A stretch of 64,000 nucleotides of DNA, taken from Rhabdaerophilum sp. SD176 (GTDB lineage Bacteria > Pseudomonadota > Alphaproteobacteria > Rhizobiales > Beijerinckiaceae). The notes below the pieces were generated by a model. That model was not told the origin of the DNA. It searched no databases and saw only the letters and a program-made list of their open reading frames with translations. The position numbers and the translations under genes are program-made. Positions 1-7,985 of the stretch are shown here, in pieces (within the stretch, counting starts at the first letter, position 1; each line of letters begins with the position of its first letter). The DNA lies in contig NZ_JARJNS010000004.1 of assembly GCF_030143245.1 (NCBI RefSeq), positions 372,001 to 436,000 of the forward strand, in the 5' to 3' direction.

Positions 1-453
1 ATCACCCAGAATATCGACGGCCTGCACCAGGCGGCCGGCCTGCCGCCGGAGGACGTGGTCGAGATCCATGGCAACGGCACCTACGCCACATGCCTCGAAT
101 GCAGCCATAGGCATGAGCTGGCGCCCATCCGCGCCCATTTCGAGGCGCATGGCCATGCCCCCGCCTGTGACGCCTGTGGCGGACTGGTCAAGAGCGCCAC
201 GATCTCCTTCGGGCAGCGCATGCCGGCCGGGGCCATGGCCCGGGCGGTGGAACTCGCGCGATCCTGTGATCTCTTTCTCGTGGCCGGCTCCTCGCTGGTT
301 GTCTATCCCGCCGCCGAGCTGCCAGTCCTCGCCCGCCAGAACGGGGCGACGCTGGTGATCATCAACCGTGAGCCGACGCCGCTCGATGATCTGGCGGATC
401 ACGTCTGGCGCGGCGAGATCGGCTCGATTTTCAGGCAGATTGACGCCGGTTGA
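1..453 (+). CDS. Sir2-family NAD-dependent protein deacylase, 3' part (5' end outside window)
   Basis: The reading frame is open from base 1 and begins with ITQNIDGLHQ, the NAD-binding and catalytic-core motif of sirtuins. It is followed by the catalytic-histidine context EIHGN and a zinc ribbon made of two CxxC pairs (CLEC and CDAC). Sirtuins remove acyl groups from lysine using NAD+, giving nicotinamide and O-acyl-ADP-ribose, in the cytoplasm. About 150 residues are visible; the Rossmann-fold GAGxS motif must lie upstream of the window. The later segments VAGSSLVVYPAAELP and VIINREPTPLD are the usual C-terminal NAD-contacting strands, so the C-terminus looks intact. Family assignment is firm; the acyl preference cannot be read from this part. 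Confidence 0.95.
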   Translation: MTQNIDGLHQAAGLPPEDVVEIHGNGTYATCLECSHRHELAPIRAHFEAHGHAPACDACGGLVKSATISFGQRMPAGAMARAVELARSCDLFLVAGSSLVVYPAAELPVLARQNGATLVIINREPTPLDDLADHVWRGEIGSIFRQIDAG

Positions 454-648
454 AGCGAAAACCGGCAAAAGCGAAAGTGGTCGTGGATATTCATCGCTCC
501 TGATGCTTCCGCGTGATGTTTAGGGATTGCCGAACTCACGGAGTTGAAGGCATGGTTAACGCAGGAGAAAGATTCGTTGTGCGTCGGTAATCTCCGGCCC
601 GTTCGGAGAGTACCGGCACAACGAACTGAACGCGGGCCGTGTGTTGCG

Positions 649-1260
649 ATGGGTGAAGATTTCGGCGCCAAGGGATTTGGCAATCGCTTCCTGGTTCCGG
701 GGTCGGCCGGGGAGGCTGATCTGCGGCAGGATGACCAGCCGCTCGACCTGGTCGAGATTTCCGGTCGGATCAAATGGTTCGACGTCTCCAAGGGCTTCGG
801 CTTCATCATTCCGGACAATGGCATGCCGGATGTCCTCCTGCATGTCAGCTGCCTCCGCCGGGATGGCTACCAGACCGCGCCGGAAGGTGCGCGCATCGTG
901 GTCGAGGCCATCGAGCGGCAGCGCGGCTATCAGACCTTCCGCATTCTTTCCATGGATGTCTCCACGGCCACCCACCCTTCCCAGCTTCCACCGGCGCGCA
1001 CGCATGTGCAGGTTACGCCGACGGGCGGCTTCGAACGCGTGGTGGTCAAATGGTTCAACCGGCTCCGGGGCTTCGGCTTCGTCACCAGGGGCGACGGGAC
1101 CGAGGACATTTTCGTCCATATGGAAACGCTGCGCCGGACGGGTATCGCCGAGCTGACGCCCGGCGAGGTTGTCTATGTCCGGTTCGGGAACGGGCCGAAA
1201 GGGCTGATGGCTTCCGAGGTCCGGATCGCAGAGGATGGAAATCCGCCTGCATCACATTGA
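649..1260 (+). CDS. Double cold-shock-domain protein (CspA family)
   Basis: It contains two cold-shock domains in tandem. The first has GRIKWFDVSKGFGFI with the RNP2-like segment DVLLHVS; the second has VVKWFNRLRGFGFV with DIFVHME. These are the RNP1/RNP2 nucleic-acid-binding faces of the five-stranded OB-fold, so the protein should bind single-stranded RNA or DNA in the cytoplasm. A linker of about 30 residues joins the domains. Two-domain Csp proteins of about 200 residues are common in alphaproteobacteria. I chose the ATG at 649 (203 aa). An in-frame TTG at 577 is preceded by AGGAG with good spacing and is a real alternative, so the start is uncertain. The leader between the sirtuin gene and this start, about 195 nt, would suit a cold-responsive 5' UTR. 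Confidence 0.9.
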   Translation: MGEDFGAKGFGNRFLVPGSAGEADLRQDDQPLDLVEISGRIKWFDVSKGFGFIIPDNGMPDVLLHVSCLRRDGYQTAPEGARIVVEAIERQRGYQTFRILSMDVSTATHPSQLPPARTHVQVTPTGGFERVVVKWFNRLRGFGFVTRGDGTEDIFVHMETLRRTGIAELTPGEVVYVRFGNGPKGLMASEVRIAEDGNPPASH

Positions 1261-1396
1261 CCCACGCGGATTCTCGCATCGCGGTTGACTTAATTTTTTA
1301 ACATAATCGTGGATAGTTGCTTGGGAAGGCGCCCGAAAGGGCCGCCTCCCGAGTTCAACACGGATTGGAAGGGCGCCCGGAAACGGCGTCGGCAAC

Positions 1397-1978
1397 ATGA
1401 GCGAGAAGCTGGATCATACGAAGGCTGTCGAGCGGGGCAAAACCCGATCGCGCGTCTTTATCTTTGCACTGGTTGTCGTCCTGGTCGGGGTGATCGGCAT
1501 TTCCCTGACGACCAATCTCACCCGCATGTACCAGAAATGGGACGAGACGGCGAAGAGCACGCAGGGCGCGAGCGGGCAGGGCGGCAGCGTGGCCAGTGCC
1601 GACCAGCTCGAGCGGCTCGAGATCCAGTCCGGTGATCGGCGCCACATTTTCAATGTCGAGGTCGCCCGGAACGATGCCCAGCGCGCGCGGGGCCTGATGT
1701 TCCGGCAATCCATGCCGCCGGATCAGGGCATGCTGTTCGATTTCGAGCGCGACCAGTTGGTCACGATGTGGATGAAGAACACCTATCTCTCGCTCGACAT
1801 GGTCTTCATCTTTGCCGATGGCCGCGTCCACCGGATCGAGAGCCGCACCGAGCCGGAATCCGAGAAGATGATCTCCTCCGGCGTTCCGGTCCGCGCCGTG
1901 CTGGAACTCAATGCCAATGTCGCCAACCGGCTCGGCCTGAAGCCGGGAGACCGGATCGTCCATCCGATGTTCCGCTGA
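1397..1978 (+). CDS. DUF192 family protein, membrane-anchored or secreted
   Basis: The 193-residue product has a charged N-terminus, one hydrophobic segment at about residues 20-40 (FIFALVVVLVGVIGI), and then a DUF192 domain from about residue 75. The domain is recognised by FNVEVARNDAQRARGLMFR, a VTMWMKNTYLSLDMVFI-like strand and the closing VLELNANVANRLGLKPGD. DUF192 proteins are small beta-rich periplasmic or exported proteins of unknown biochemical role. Only the N-terminal anchor gives a location: inner membrane facing the periplasm, or secreted after cleavage. The gene sits alone between the cold-shock gene and tRNA-Pro. ATG start at 1397. Confidence 0.85.
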   Translation: MSEKLDHTKAVERGKTRSRVFIFALVVVLVGVIGISLTTNLTRMYQKWDETAKSTQGASGQGGSVASADQLERLEIQSGDRRHIFNVEVARNDAQRARGLMFRQSMPPDQGMLFDFERDQLVTMWMKNTYLSLDMVFIFADGRVHRIESRTEPESEKMISSGVPVRAVLELNANVANRLGLKPGDRIVHPMFR

Positions 1979-2053
1979 GGGTGGTGCCGGCTGATGCCGG
2001 CTTGTCCCGCCCCGGCAGGCATGCTAGCCGGACAACCTCGGCCGTTCGGCCCT

Positions 2054-2130
2054 CGGGGTATAGCGCAGTCTGGTAGCGCGGTAGTTTTGGGTACTACAGG
2101 TCGTAGGTTCGAATCCTGCTACCCCGACCA
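2054..2130 (+). tRNA. tRNA-Pro (anticodon UGG)
   Basis: The 77-nt gene folds as a cloverleaf: acceptor CGGGGTA pairs with TACCCCG, the anticodon stem GTAGT/ACTAC encloses loop TTTGGGT (anticodon TGG at 34-36), the T-arm carries GGTTCGAATCC, and CCA is encoded at 2128-2130. Its 3' 45 bp are the left attachment-type repeat of the downstream island, so the island leaves the tRNA intact. Confidence 0.97.
2086..2130 (+). repeat. Direct repeat, left copy (att-like, tRNA-Pro 3' end)
   Basis: This 45-bp stretch from the anticodon loop to the encoded CCA of tRNA-Pro is repeated without mismatch at 3465-3509. Bases immediately outside the repeat differ at both ends (T versus C before, A versus T after). 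Identity running from the anticodon loop to the tRNA 3' end is the usual geometry of tyrosine-recombinase attachment sites. Confidence 0.9.
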
Positions 2131-2300
2131 ATGACTTAGCTCACTTTCGGGGTGAGCGTTTTGCAGATCATTTTGCAGAGGCTGTATCCTAAATTTCGGC
2201 GATCGATTAGATATCAGCGCTCCAGGAACCAAGATTGGCAGGCCATCCGTTAGCCGTATTTCCCGCTTTGTCCGGGCAAAATCCAGGGTTAGGATGCACT

Positions 2301-2954
2301 ATGACCATACAGTCAGAAAAACAGGTTGTATCCGCATTCACCGAAGATCAGGCTTCGCGCCTGTCCGGGATCAGCGTGCATCAACTTCGATATTGGGATC
2401 GAACTGGTCTGTTCTCGCCGCAGTTCGCGGATGAGAACCGTAGGGCAGCTTACAGCCGTGTTTATTCATTTCAGGACATTACAGCACTCCGCGTCCTCAA
2501 TGTTCTCACGAAGCAGTACTCTGTTTCGGTTCAGCATCTGCGAGAGGTCGCGGAAAAGCTCTGTGCACTGGATAACAGTGCTTGGTCACGAGTTACGCTT
2601 TACGTTCTGAATCGGCGAGTGAATTTCGATGACCCCGAGGATGGGCGCCAACGGGAAGTGGTTAGCGGTCAATATTCTATCGGGATTCCGCTTGAAAAAG
2701 TGGTTTCCGACACACGCCGAGACATTAAGGATCTGTCGGAACGAGACGCCAAGCAGATAGGCAAAATCCAACGCAGCAGAAATGTATCGCATAATGCTCC
2801 GGTGATTTCAGGAACCCGTATCCCGGTCAGGGCAATCAAGAATTTTCATGAAGATGGATACACCATTGAGCAAATCCTCGCCGAATATCCAAGCCTAAGC
2901 GCAGCGGATGTAAAAGCGGCAATTGATTTTGAGCAAGGTAGCAAGGCTGCGTGA
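2301..2954 (+). CDS. MerR-like/DUF433 antitoxin
   Basis: The 217-residue protein has two parts. Residues ~10-90 form a MerR-type winged helix-turn-helix (RLSGISVHQLRYWDRTGLF, then YSFQDITALRVLNVL), expected to bind the operon's own promoter. Residues ~165-210 form a DUF433 domain (VISGTRIPVRAIKNF, then GYTIEQILAEYPSLSAADV). DUF433 proteins are known as antitoxins paired with DUF5615 PIN-like toxins. The ATG at 2301 has AGGA six bases upstream. The stop overlaps the toxin start (GTGA), so the two are translationally coupled. Base composition is more AT-rich than the surroundings, which supports acquisition by transfer. Function is inferred from domains and pairing. Confidence 0.85.
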   Translation: MTIQSEKQVVSAFTEDQASRLSGISVHQLRYWDRTGLFSPQFADENRRAAYSRVYSFQDITALRVLNVLTKQYSVSVQHLREVAEKLCALDNSAWSRVTLYVLNRRVNFDDPEDGRQREVVSGQYSIGIPLEKVVSDTRRDIKDLSERDAKQIGKIQRSRNVSHNAPVISGTRIPVRAIKNFHEDGYTIEQILAEYPSLSAADVKAAIDFEQGSKAA

Positions 2955-3349
2955 CGAAAAAGCCGAAGTTGAGGTTCTTTTTGGATGAGGGTGTTCCGCG
3001 CGCTGTAGGACGCCGCCTTTCGGATAATGGTCATTTAGTCATTTATTTGCAGGATGCTACTGCATCTGGTTCGCCGGATCAACTTGTTTGCGCGGTAGCT
3101 CAAGCCAATGAGGCAATTCTGGTTGCGCTCGACGGAGATATGAAGCAGCTAGCGCAACGTCACGGCGTCGGGCAAAGGCGCTACCGAAAGCTGAGCTTAC
3201 TGAAACTGTCCTGTCGTGAGCCTAGAGCTGCCGACCGTGTCGGCAGCGCTCTAAGCCTGATCGAGCACGAATGGAAATTCAGCGAAGGTAGTCCTGACAG
3301 GCGCATGTTTATTGATATCGGCGATGCATCAATTTCGACTAAGCGGTAA
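2951..3349 (+). CDS. DUF5615 PIN-like toxin
   Basis: The 132-residue protein begins with LRFFLDEGVPRAVGRRL, the acidic N-terminal strand typical of DUF5615 (Mut7-C/PIN-like) proteins, and continues with a second acidic strand (AILVALDGDMKQLA). These aspartates would form the metal site of a VapC-like ribonuclease. It starts at GTG within the GTGA overlap with the antitoxin gene. The C-terminal third (from about residue 85) is longer than the minimal PIN-like fold. As the toxin of the pair it would act on RNA when the antitoxin is lost; the target cannot be told from sequence. Confidence 0.82.
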   Translation: MTKKPKLRFFLDEGVPRAVGRRLSDNGHLVIYLQDATASGSPDQLVCAVAQANEAILVALDGDMKQLAQRHGVGQRRYRKLSLLKLSCREPRAADRVGSALSLIEHEWKFSEGSPDRRMFIDIGDASISTKR

Positions 3350-3694
3350 TTGCATTAAGCGGGCAATTTCATTTTGCAAACCGCCCGTAACCCGTTGAAA
3401 ATTCGTCGTCGAAGGGTCCGTTTTTTGCAAGGAAAGTCCATAAAAATCAATGCTCGGGCATGGCTTTGGGTACTACAGGTCGTAGGTTCGAATCCTGCTA
3501 CCCCGACCATTTTCGTTTCCCCGACGCAGCGACATCGAGGGCAGGCGGTTGACGCGCCCCGCGCGAGCGTGCAAACGCCTGACGATCGGAATCCCGTTGA
3601 TCCCGCCCGCCCGATGGGCCAGCGTTTCACGGGTTCAGCGCTGGCCGCGAATCGGGTTCGCCCGGCGCGGTGTCTTGAAGAGGGGTCTTCCGCA
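3350..3694 (+). other. Intergenic: island right end and leader of the NDUFS4-like gene
   Basis: This 345-bp stretch holds the AT-rich right end of the island, the right repeat at 3465-3509, and then ordinary GC-rich sequence up to the NDUFS4-like start. No gene is credible here. A reverse-strand frame over the repeat reads GVAGFEPTTCSTQS, which is simply antisense tRNA sequence. Confidence 0.7.
3465..3509 (+). repeat. Direct repeat, right copy (att-like, partial tRNA-Pro)
   Basis: A perfect 45-bp copy of the tRNA-Pro 3' end without the 5' half, so it cannot fold into a tRNA. It marks the right boundary of the toxin-antitoxin island. Confidence 0.9.
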
Positions 3695-4003
3695 ATGACC
3701 GCCAGAATCTATTGCCCGGCCAAGACGGCCATGCAGTCCGGAACGGCGAAGACCGGGCGCTGGCTGCTGGAATTCGAGCCGGCCCGGCAGGCGCGCAGCA
3801 TCGAGCCGCTGATGGGCTGGACCAGCTCTGCCGACACACTGTCTCAGGTCAAGCTGTGGTTCGACACCAAGGAAGAGGCGATCGCCTACGCGACCCGCAA
3901 CGGCCTCGCCTACCGCGTCGAGGAACCGCGCCAGGCCTCGCGCCGCCCGATGGCCTATTCCGACAATTTCCGCTTCGACCGGATCGGCACCTGGACACAT
4001 TGA
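3695..4003 (+). CDS. NDUFS4-like ETC complex I accessory subunit
   Basis: The 102-residue product starts at ATG 3695 behind a G-rich Shine-Dalgarno (AGAGGGG). It matches the ETC complex I conserved region: MTARIYCPAKTAMQSG, then WLLEFEP, then the GWTSS and SQVKLWF strands, ending in the SDNFRFDRIGTW motif seen in NDUFS4 homologues. In alphaproteobacteria and mitochondria this small protein is an accessory subunit at the NADH-oxidising arm of complex I. A longer in-frame extension back to 3374 runs through the tRNA repeat and is not real coding sequence. It sits directly upstream of tRNA-Arg, away from any nuo operon. Confidence 0.9.
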   Translation: MTARIYCPAKTAMQSGTAKTGRWLLEFEPARQARSIEPLMGWTSSADTLSQVKLWFDTKEEAIAYATRNGLAYRVEEPRQASRRPMAYSDNFRFDRIGTWTH

Positions 4004-4024
4004 GATCGGCGCCCCGCGCGGATC

Positions 4025-4101
4025 GGCCCCTTAGCTCAGCTGGATAGAGCGCGTGCCTTCTAAGCATGAGGTCGCAGGTTCGAGCCCTGCAGGGGTCGCC
4101 A
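4025..4101 (+). tRNA. tRNA-Arg (anticodon UCU)
   Basis: The 77-nt gene has acceptor GGCCCCT pairing with AGGGGTC, D-arm TAGCTCAGCTGGATAGAGC, anticodon stem-loop CGTGC-CTTCTAA-GCATG (anticodon TCT), T-arm GGTTCGAGCC and encoded CCA. No repeat of its 3' end was seen nearby. Confidence 0.97.
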
Positions 4102-4470
4102 ATATACACGGAATAACAAAGCGTTATCCATATATCTTCAGAAAATGATTCTGGCGCTTCATGTGCCGCATGAGCCCGGATTCACATCATTTCAGGCGGA
4201 AAACCGGGGCGCAGGGCCATAAACCTTCTCGCAGGGCCGGGGCAGATAGACTCGCCGATGTTAAGATTCGGTTTCAACCGGGCGAGAGTAACTTTCTGTC
4301 ATTGTCGTCTTGAATCAAAATCTCAGAGGGCGCACATACGCGTCCGGAAACCACGTGATCCTCGCCGGTTGGCGCGTTGATTTTGCGGGTGAATCAAAAT
4401 TTGAGCGGCATCTGCGCCCCGGGGCAATCGCCCTGTCGGCGCGGAGGGCCGGCCAAGCGAGTGACCGCTG
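4102..4470 (+). other. Intergenic, no gene recognised
   Basis: About 370 bp between tRNA-Arg and the GT39 gene. I see no credible ORF, tRNA or strong hairpin. It presumably holds the promoter of the 4471-7979 gene run, but no convincing -35/-10 pair was found by eye. Confidence 0.6.
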
Positions 4471-6216
4471 ATGCCCAATCCCGTCTCGGCCCTGTTCCAG
4501 CATGATTGGCGCGGCGTGCTTCATGCGCTGACGCGCACGCACCGGCGCGCCATGCTGGCTCTTGTGCTCATCTCGGCTTGCTTCTTCCTGCCGGGGCAGA
4601 TGTCACTCCAGCCGATGGACCGCGACGAACCCCGTTTCGCGCAGGCCTCGAAGCAGATGCTGGAGACGGGTGACTTTGTCGATATCCGGTTCCAGGAGGA
4701 GGCGCGCCACAAGAAGCCCGTCGGCATCTACTGGCTGCAGAGCGCCACCGTCTCGATCGGCGAATGGCTCGGCGTGCCCGATGCCCGCCGGACGATCGGC
4801 CTCTACCGTGTGCCTTCCTTCCTCGGCGCCATCGCGATGGTCCTGCTGACCTACTGGGCAGCCCTGGCCTTCCTCTCCCGCGAGGGGGCGCTGCTGGCCG
4901 CGCTGATGATGGCCGGCTCCGTGCTGCTTGGCGTCGAGGCACGCCTCGCGAAGACCGATGCCGTCCTCGGTGCGTTGAGTGTCGCCGCCTTCGGTTTCAT
5001 GGCCCGCGCCTATCTTTCAAGCCGGTCGCCGGGCGTTGCCCCCGGCCTGACGCAACGTCACCTCGTCCTGTTCTGGCTGGCCATCGGCGCGGCGGTGCTG
5101 GTCAAGGGCCCGATCACGCCGCTGGTTGCGGCCCTTGCCATCGCCGTCCTTGCCTGGCGCGACCGCGATCTCGGCTGGGCGAAGGGCATGCGCCCCGGTC
5201 TCGGCCTGCTGATCGTCGCGCTGGTGGTGCTGCCCTGGCTGTCGCTGATCCTTGCCAAGGCCGGCAGCAGCTTTTTTGCCGAATCGCTCGGCAAGGACAT
5301 GCTGGCCAAGGTGGGCTCGGCGCAGGAAAAGCACGGCGCGCCACCCGGTACCTATTTCGGCGTGTTCTGGCTGACCTTCTGGCCGGCGGCACCTTTGGCC
5401 CTGCTGGCCATTCCTTTCGCCTGGCGCGAAAGGCGGGATGACGGCGTGGCCTTCCTCCTCGCCTGGATCGTGCCCTTCTGGCTGATCCTCGAGGCCGTGC
5501 CGACCAAGCTTCCGCATTATGTCCTGCCGGTCTATCCCGCCATCGCCATCCTGATCATGATCGCGGCCGAGCGCTCCGGCCTGATGCAGCAGCGCTGGGC
5601 GCGCGGGCTGGCGGCATTCCTGCTGCTCCTCGTGCCGCTGGTCCTGCTGATCGGCGTGCCGGGCCTGTTCCTTCTGCTGGAAGAGGGACTCACCATCCTC
5701 CGGCTGCCCTTCCTCGCTTTGCCATTTCTCGCGCTTGCCTTTGCCCTCGGCGCCTACGGCACCTGGATGCTGGCACGGCAGGCCAAGCCGGTCCGTGCGC
5801 TGGTCGCCGGCCTTGCCGCAAGCCTGATGCTGACTTTGGCGGCCTACCCGAATGGCCTGCCCATGCTCAAGGCCTTCAACCTGTCGCCGCGCCTCGCCGA
5901 GGCGGCCCGGGCAACCGGCTGTGCCAGCCCCGCCTATGCGACCGTGGGCTATCGTGAACCGAGCCTCGTCTTCCTCACAGATACCGCCCTGCTGATGACC
6001 GATGCCGCCGGCGCCGCTGCCTTCATTGACCGCGAGGGCGAGGGCTGCCGCATTGCCTTCATCGAACGGGCCTCGGAGGAGGCGTTCCGTTCCGCCCTGC
6101 AGGGCCGCAGCGCGCCGGCCCTCGTCACACGGGTACGCGGGGTCAACATCAATGCGGCGCTCGACAAGCAGCGACGGTTGCGCGTGCTCGACATCGCCGT
6201 GTATGTCCGCCGCTGA
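4471..6216 (+). CDS. GT39/ArnT-like lipid-linked glycosyltransferase
   Basis: The 581-residue polytopic membrane protein has the N-terminal GT39/ArnT signature: DRDEPRFAQASKQML (the periplasmic DE catalytic pair), then FQEEARHKKPVGIYWLQ. About ten hydrophobic segments follow, and a non-membrane C-terminal region begins near residue 470. The family transfers a sugar from a polyprenyl phosphate to lipid A, core or protein on the periplasmic side. The next gene encodes the GT2 enzyme that would make such a donor, and the third a LpxB-N-domain protein, so a lipid A or core decoration role is likely. Sugar and acceptor are unknown. The reverse-strand frame beneath it is a composition artefact. Confidence 0.9.
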   Translation: MPNPVSALFQHDWRGVLHALTRTHRRAMLALVLISACFFLPGQMSLQPMDRDEPRFAQASKQMLETGDFVDIRFQEEARHKKPVGIYWLQSATVSIGEWLGVPDARRTIGLYRVPSFLGAIAMVLLTYWAALAFLSREGALLAALMMAGSVLLGVEARLAKTDAVLGALSVAAFGFMARAYLSSRSPGVAPGLTQRHLVLFWLAIGAAVLVKGPITPLVAALAIAVLAWRDRDLGWAKGMRPGLGLLIVALVVLPWLSLILAKAGSSFFAESLGKDMLAKVGSAQEKHGAPPGTYFGVFWLTFWPAAPLALLAIPFAWRERRDDGVAFLLAWIVPFWLILEAVPTKLPHYVLPVYPAIAILIMIAAERSGLMQQRWARGLAAFLLLLVPLVLLIGVPGLFLLLEEGLTILRLPFLALPFLALAFALGAYGTWMLARQAKPVRALVAGLAASLMLTLAAYPNGLPMLKAFNLSPRLAEAARATGCASPAYATVGYREPSLVFLTDTALLMTDAAGAAAFIDREGEGCRIAFIERASEEAFRSALQGRSAPALVTRVRGVNINAALDKQRRLRVLDIAVYVRR

Positions 6217-6236
6217 GCCAATCGACGGAGCGCCGC

Positions 6237-7025
6237 GTGGACCAGTCTGACAGCACCGCCGGGGATACGGAGGCCGCAACCGCGGTCTTGCCGCTGATCT
6301 CGGTTGTCGTTCCGGTGCGGAACGAAGAGGGCAATGTCGCGCCGCTTCTGGCGGAGATTGTCGCTGCGCTTGAAAGTGGCCCGGCTTTCGAGGTGCTCTT
6401 CGTTGATGACGGCTCGACCGACGAGACGCCCACGATCCTCGCGAACCTGCGCGGCAGCTACCCGCAATTGCGCCAGCTCCGCCATGCCCGGAGCGGTGGC
6501 CAGTCAGCCGCGATCCGCTCGGGGGTGCGCTTCGCCCACGGCACGTATATCGCCACGCTTGATGGCGACGGCCAGAACAACCCGGCCTTCATCCCGCAGA
6601 TGATCCGCCTCTTGCAGGAGGGGGAGGGCGCCGTCGGCATCGTGCAGGGCCAGCGCGTCGGTCGGAAGGACACACCCTTCAAACGCTGGCAGTCGCGGCA
6701 GGCCAACCGGATCCGTGGTGCGATCCTCAAGGACGGTACCCGCGATACCGGCTGCGGCCTCAAGGCCTTCCCCCGCGAGGTCTATCTCGCCTTGCCATAT
6801 TTCGATGCGATCCATCGCTTCATGCCGGCGCTCGTCAAGCGCGAGGGCTATGCGGTGGCGCATCTCGACGTGGTTGACCGGCCGCGTGGCTCGGGCGTGT
6901 CGAATTATGGCTTCTGGGGGCGCCTTCGCGTTGGCGTGCTCGATCTTGCCGGGGTCTGGTGGCTGATCAAGCGAAAGCGTCCCACCCCGCCTGTTGTCGA
7001 GGTCGGCGCCGCGCCGGGAGCCTGA
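6237..7025 (+). CDS. GT2 polyprenyl-phosphate glycosyltransferase (ArnC/Dpm1-like)
   Basis: The 262-residue protein carries the GT-A fold of dolichol-phosphate-mannose-synthase-like enzymes: ISVVVPVRNEEGNV at the N-terminus, VLFVDDGSTDETP, then ATLDGDGQNNP with the DxD-like metal site. A C-terminal segment around VLDLAGVWWLIKRKR may associate with the membrane, but the two transmembrane helices of ArnC are absent. It should transfer a sugar from a nucleotide donor to undecaprenyl or dodecaprenyl phosphate on the cytoplasmic face. GTG start at 6237, 20 bp after the GT39 gene; the following gene starts one base after its stop. Confidence 0.9.
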   Translation: MDQSDSTAGDTEAATAVLPLISVVVPVRNEEGNVAPLLAEIVAALESGPAFEVLFVDDGSTDETPTILANLRGSYPQLRQLRHARSGGQSAAIRSGVRFAHGTYIATLDGDGQNNPAFIPQMIRLLQEGEGAVGIVQGQRVGRKDTPFKRWQSRQANRIRGAILKDGTRDTGCGLKAFPREVYLALPYFDAIHRFMPALVKREGYAVAHLDVVDRPRGSGVSNYGFWGRLRVGVLDLAGVWWLIKRKRPTPPVVEVGAAPGA

Positions 7026-7026
7026 C

Positions 7027-7371
7027 ATGCTGATCCAGCTCTCGACCCATCTCAATTCCTTCCTGCATGATGTTTTCATCACCAACTTCACCTGGTGGGC
7101 GGTGCTGGGCGTGTTCGGGCAATTGCTCTTCGCCGCCCGCTTCATCGTGCAATGGATTGCCAGCGAGCGGGCCGGGCGCTCCGTCGTGCCGTTGGCCTTC
7201 TGGTTCTTCTCGATCGGCGGTGCGGCGATTGTGCTGGCCTACGGCATCCACAAGCGCGACCCGGTGATCATCCTCGGGCAGGCGCTCAGCTTCTTCATCT
7301 ATTTCCGCAACCTCGCCCTGATCGCGAAGGAACGGCGCGAACGCGGCAAGGTGGCCTCGCAGGGGGATTGA
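7027..7371 (+). CDS. LpxB N-terminal-domain (LAB_N) small membrane protein
   Basis: The 114-residue protein is made of about three hydrophobic helices with the LAB_N pattern: WWAVLGVFGQLLFAARFIVQW, SVVPLAFWFFSIGGAAIVLAY, then DPVIILGQALSFFIYFRNL. The domain is named from its fusion to some lipid-A-disaccharide synthases, but here it stands alone and has no catalytic part. Small proteins of this type are found beside GT2 enzymes for polyprenyl-phosphate sugars in rhizobia and may modulate that activity or flip the product; that role is inference. ATG at 7027, one base after the GT2 stop. Confidence 0.85.
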   Translation: MLIQLSTHLNSFLHDVFITNFTWWAVLGVFGQLLFAARFIVQWIASERAGRSVVPLAFWFFSIGGAAIVLAYGIHKRDPVIILGQALSFFIYFRNLALIAKERRERGKVASQGD

Positions 7372-7373
7372 CC

Positions 7374-7979
7374 GTGCAGCAGCCCGCCCCTTCGCTCTGG
7401 GACGATCTGGAAGCCACCCTCGCGGAGGTCTGGCGCTGCCTGGGTGCCGGCGCCTCGACACGCCGCTCGGCTTTCCATCACCCCACCATCGCGACCATGG
7501 GGCCTGACGGCGCGCCGCGCCTGCGCACCATGATCCTGCGCGGCGTCGAACCGGAGATCCGCCGGTTGCGGTTCCATACCGATATCCGCGCCGCGAAAGC
7601 AAACGATGTTGCAGCCAACGGCAGTGTGGCCGTCCATATCTATGATCCCGGCATGAAGCTGCAGGTCCGGATGACCGGCCTCGCCACGATCAGCCACGGC
7701 GATGCCACGGCCCGTATGGCGTGGCAGAACGCGCAGCCGATGAGCAAGGCCTGCTATGGCACCCGGCCGGCGCCGGGTACGCCCATCGAGACCGGCGATG
7801 GTTTTTCCCTGCCGGCCTCGCATTCACCGGAACTGGCCGAAGGCGAGACCAATTTCGCAGTCCTGCGGATGACCATCGAGACGATGGAAACGCTCTACCT
7901 CGCGCATGGCGGCCATCGCCGCGCCGCCTTCGGCTGGGAAGGCGCGGCCCTTGTCCGCAAGGACTGGCTCGCGCCCTGA
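7374..7979 (+). CDS. Pyridoxamine 5'-phosphate oxidase-family FMN-binding protein
   Basis: The 201-residue product has a split-barrel flavoprotein fold: HHPTIATMGPDGAPRLRTMIL, then LRFHTDIRAAKANDV, then VAVHIYDPGMKLQVRMTGLA. These are the strands that hold FMN in the PNPOx/Alr4036-like group. The C-terminal segment HGGHRRAAFGW resembles the end of PNPOx, but the canonical PLP-site residues are not clearly conserved, so a general FMN oxidoreductase is as likely as a vitamin B6 enzyme. GTG start at 7374, two bases after the LAB_N stop, so it is co-transcribed with the sugar-transfer genes although the functional link is unclear. Confidence 0.82.
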   Translation: MQQPAPSLWDDLEATLAEVWRCLGAGASTRRSAFHHPTIATMGPDGAPRLRTMILRGVEPEIRRLRFHTDIRAAKANDVAANGSVAVHIYDPGMKLQVRMTGLATISHGDATARMAWQNAQPMSKACYGTRPAPGTPIETGDGFSLPASHSPELAEGETNFAVLRMTIETMETLYLAHGGHRRAAFGWEGAALVRKDWLAP

Positions 7980-7985
7980 CCTGCC

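Larger units (their letters stand above)
2086..3509 (+). mobile_element. Small genomic island in tRNA-Pro carrying only a toxin-antitoxin pair
   Basis: The interval is bounded by perfect 45-bp direct repeats of the tRNA-Pro 3' end; the repeat unit is 1379 bp. Its interior is visibly more AT-rich than flanking DNA, and its two genes (2301-2954 and 2951-3349) form a DUF433/DUF5615 pair unrelated to the neighbours. There is no integrase, transposase or phage gene inside, so the element is either non-autonomous or the remnant of a larger element reduced by deletion. The boundary reading is direct from sequence; the origin by integration is inferred. Confidence 0.75.

Noticed and set aside
1285-1310. 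Promoter TTGACT with TAATCG ahead of the DUF192 gene
   Set aside because: The spacing between the elements is too short for sigma-70 and no better -10 was seen.
3355-3630. Minus-strand ORF containing GVAGFEPTTCSTQS
   Set aside because: This is the antisense translation of the tRNA-Pro repeat, a well-known spurious annotation.
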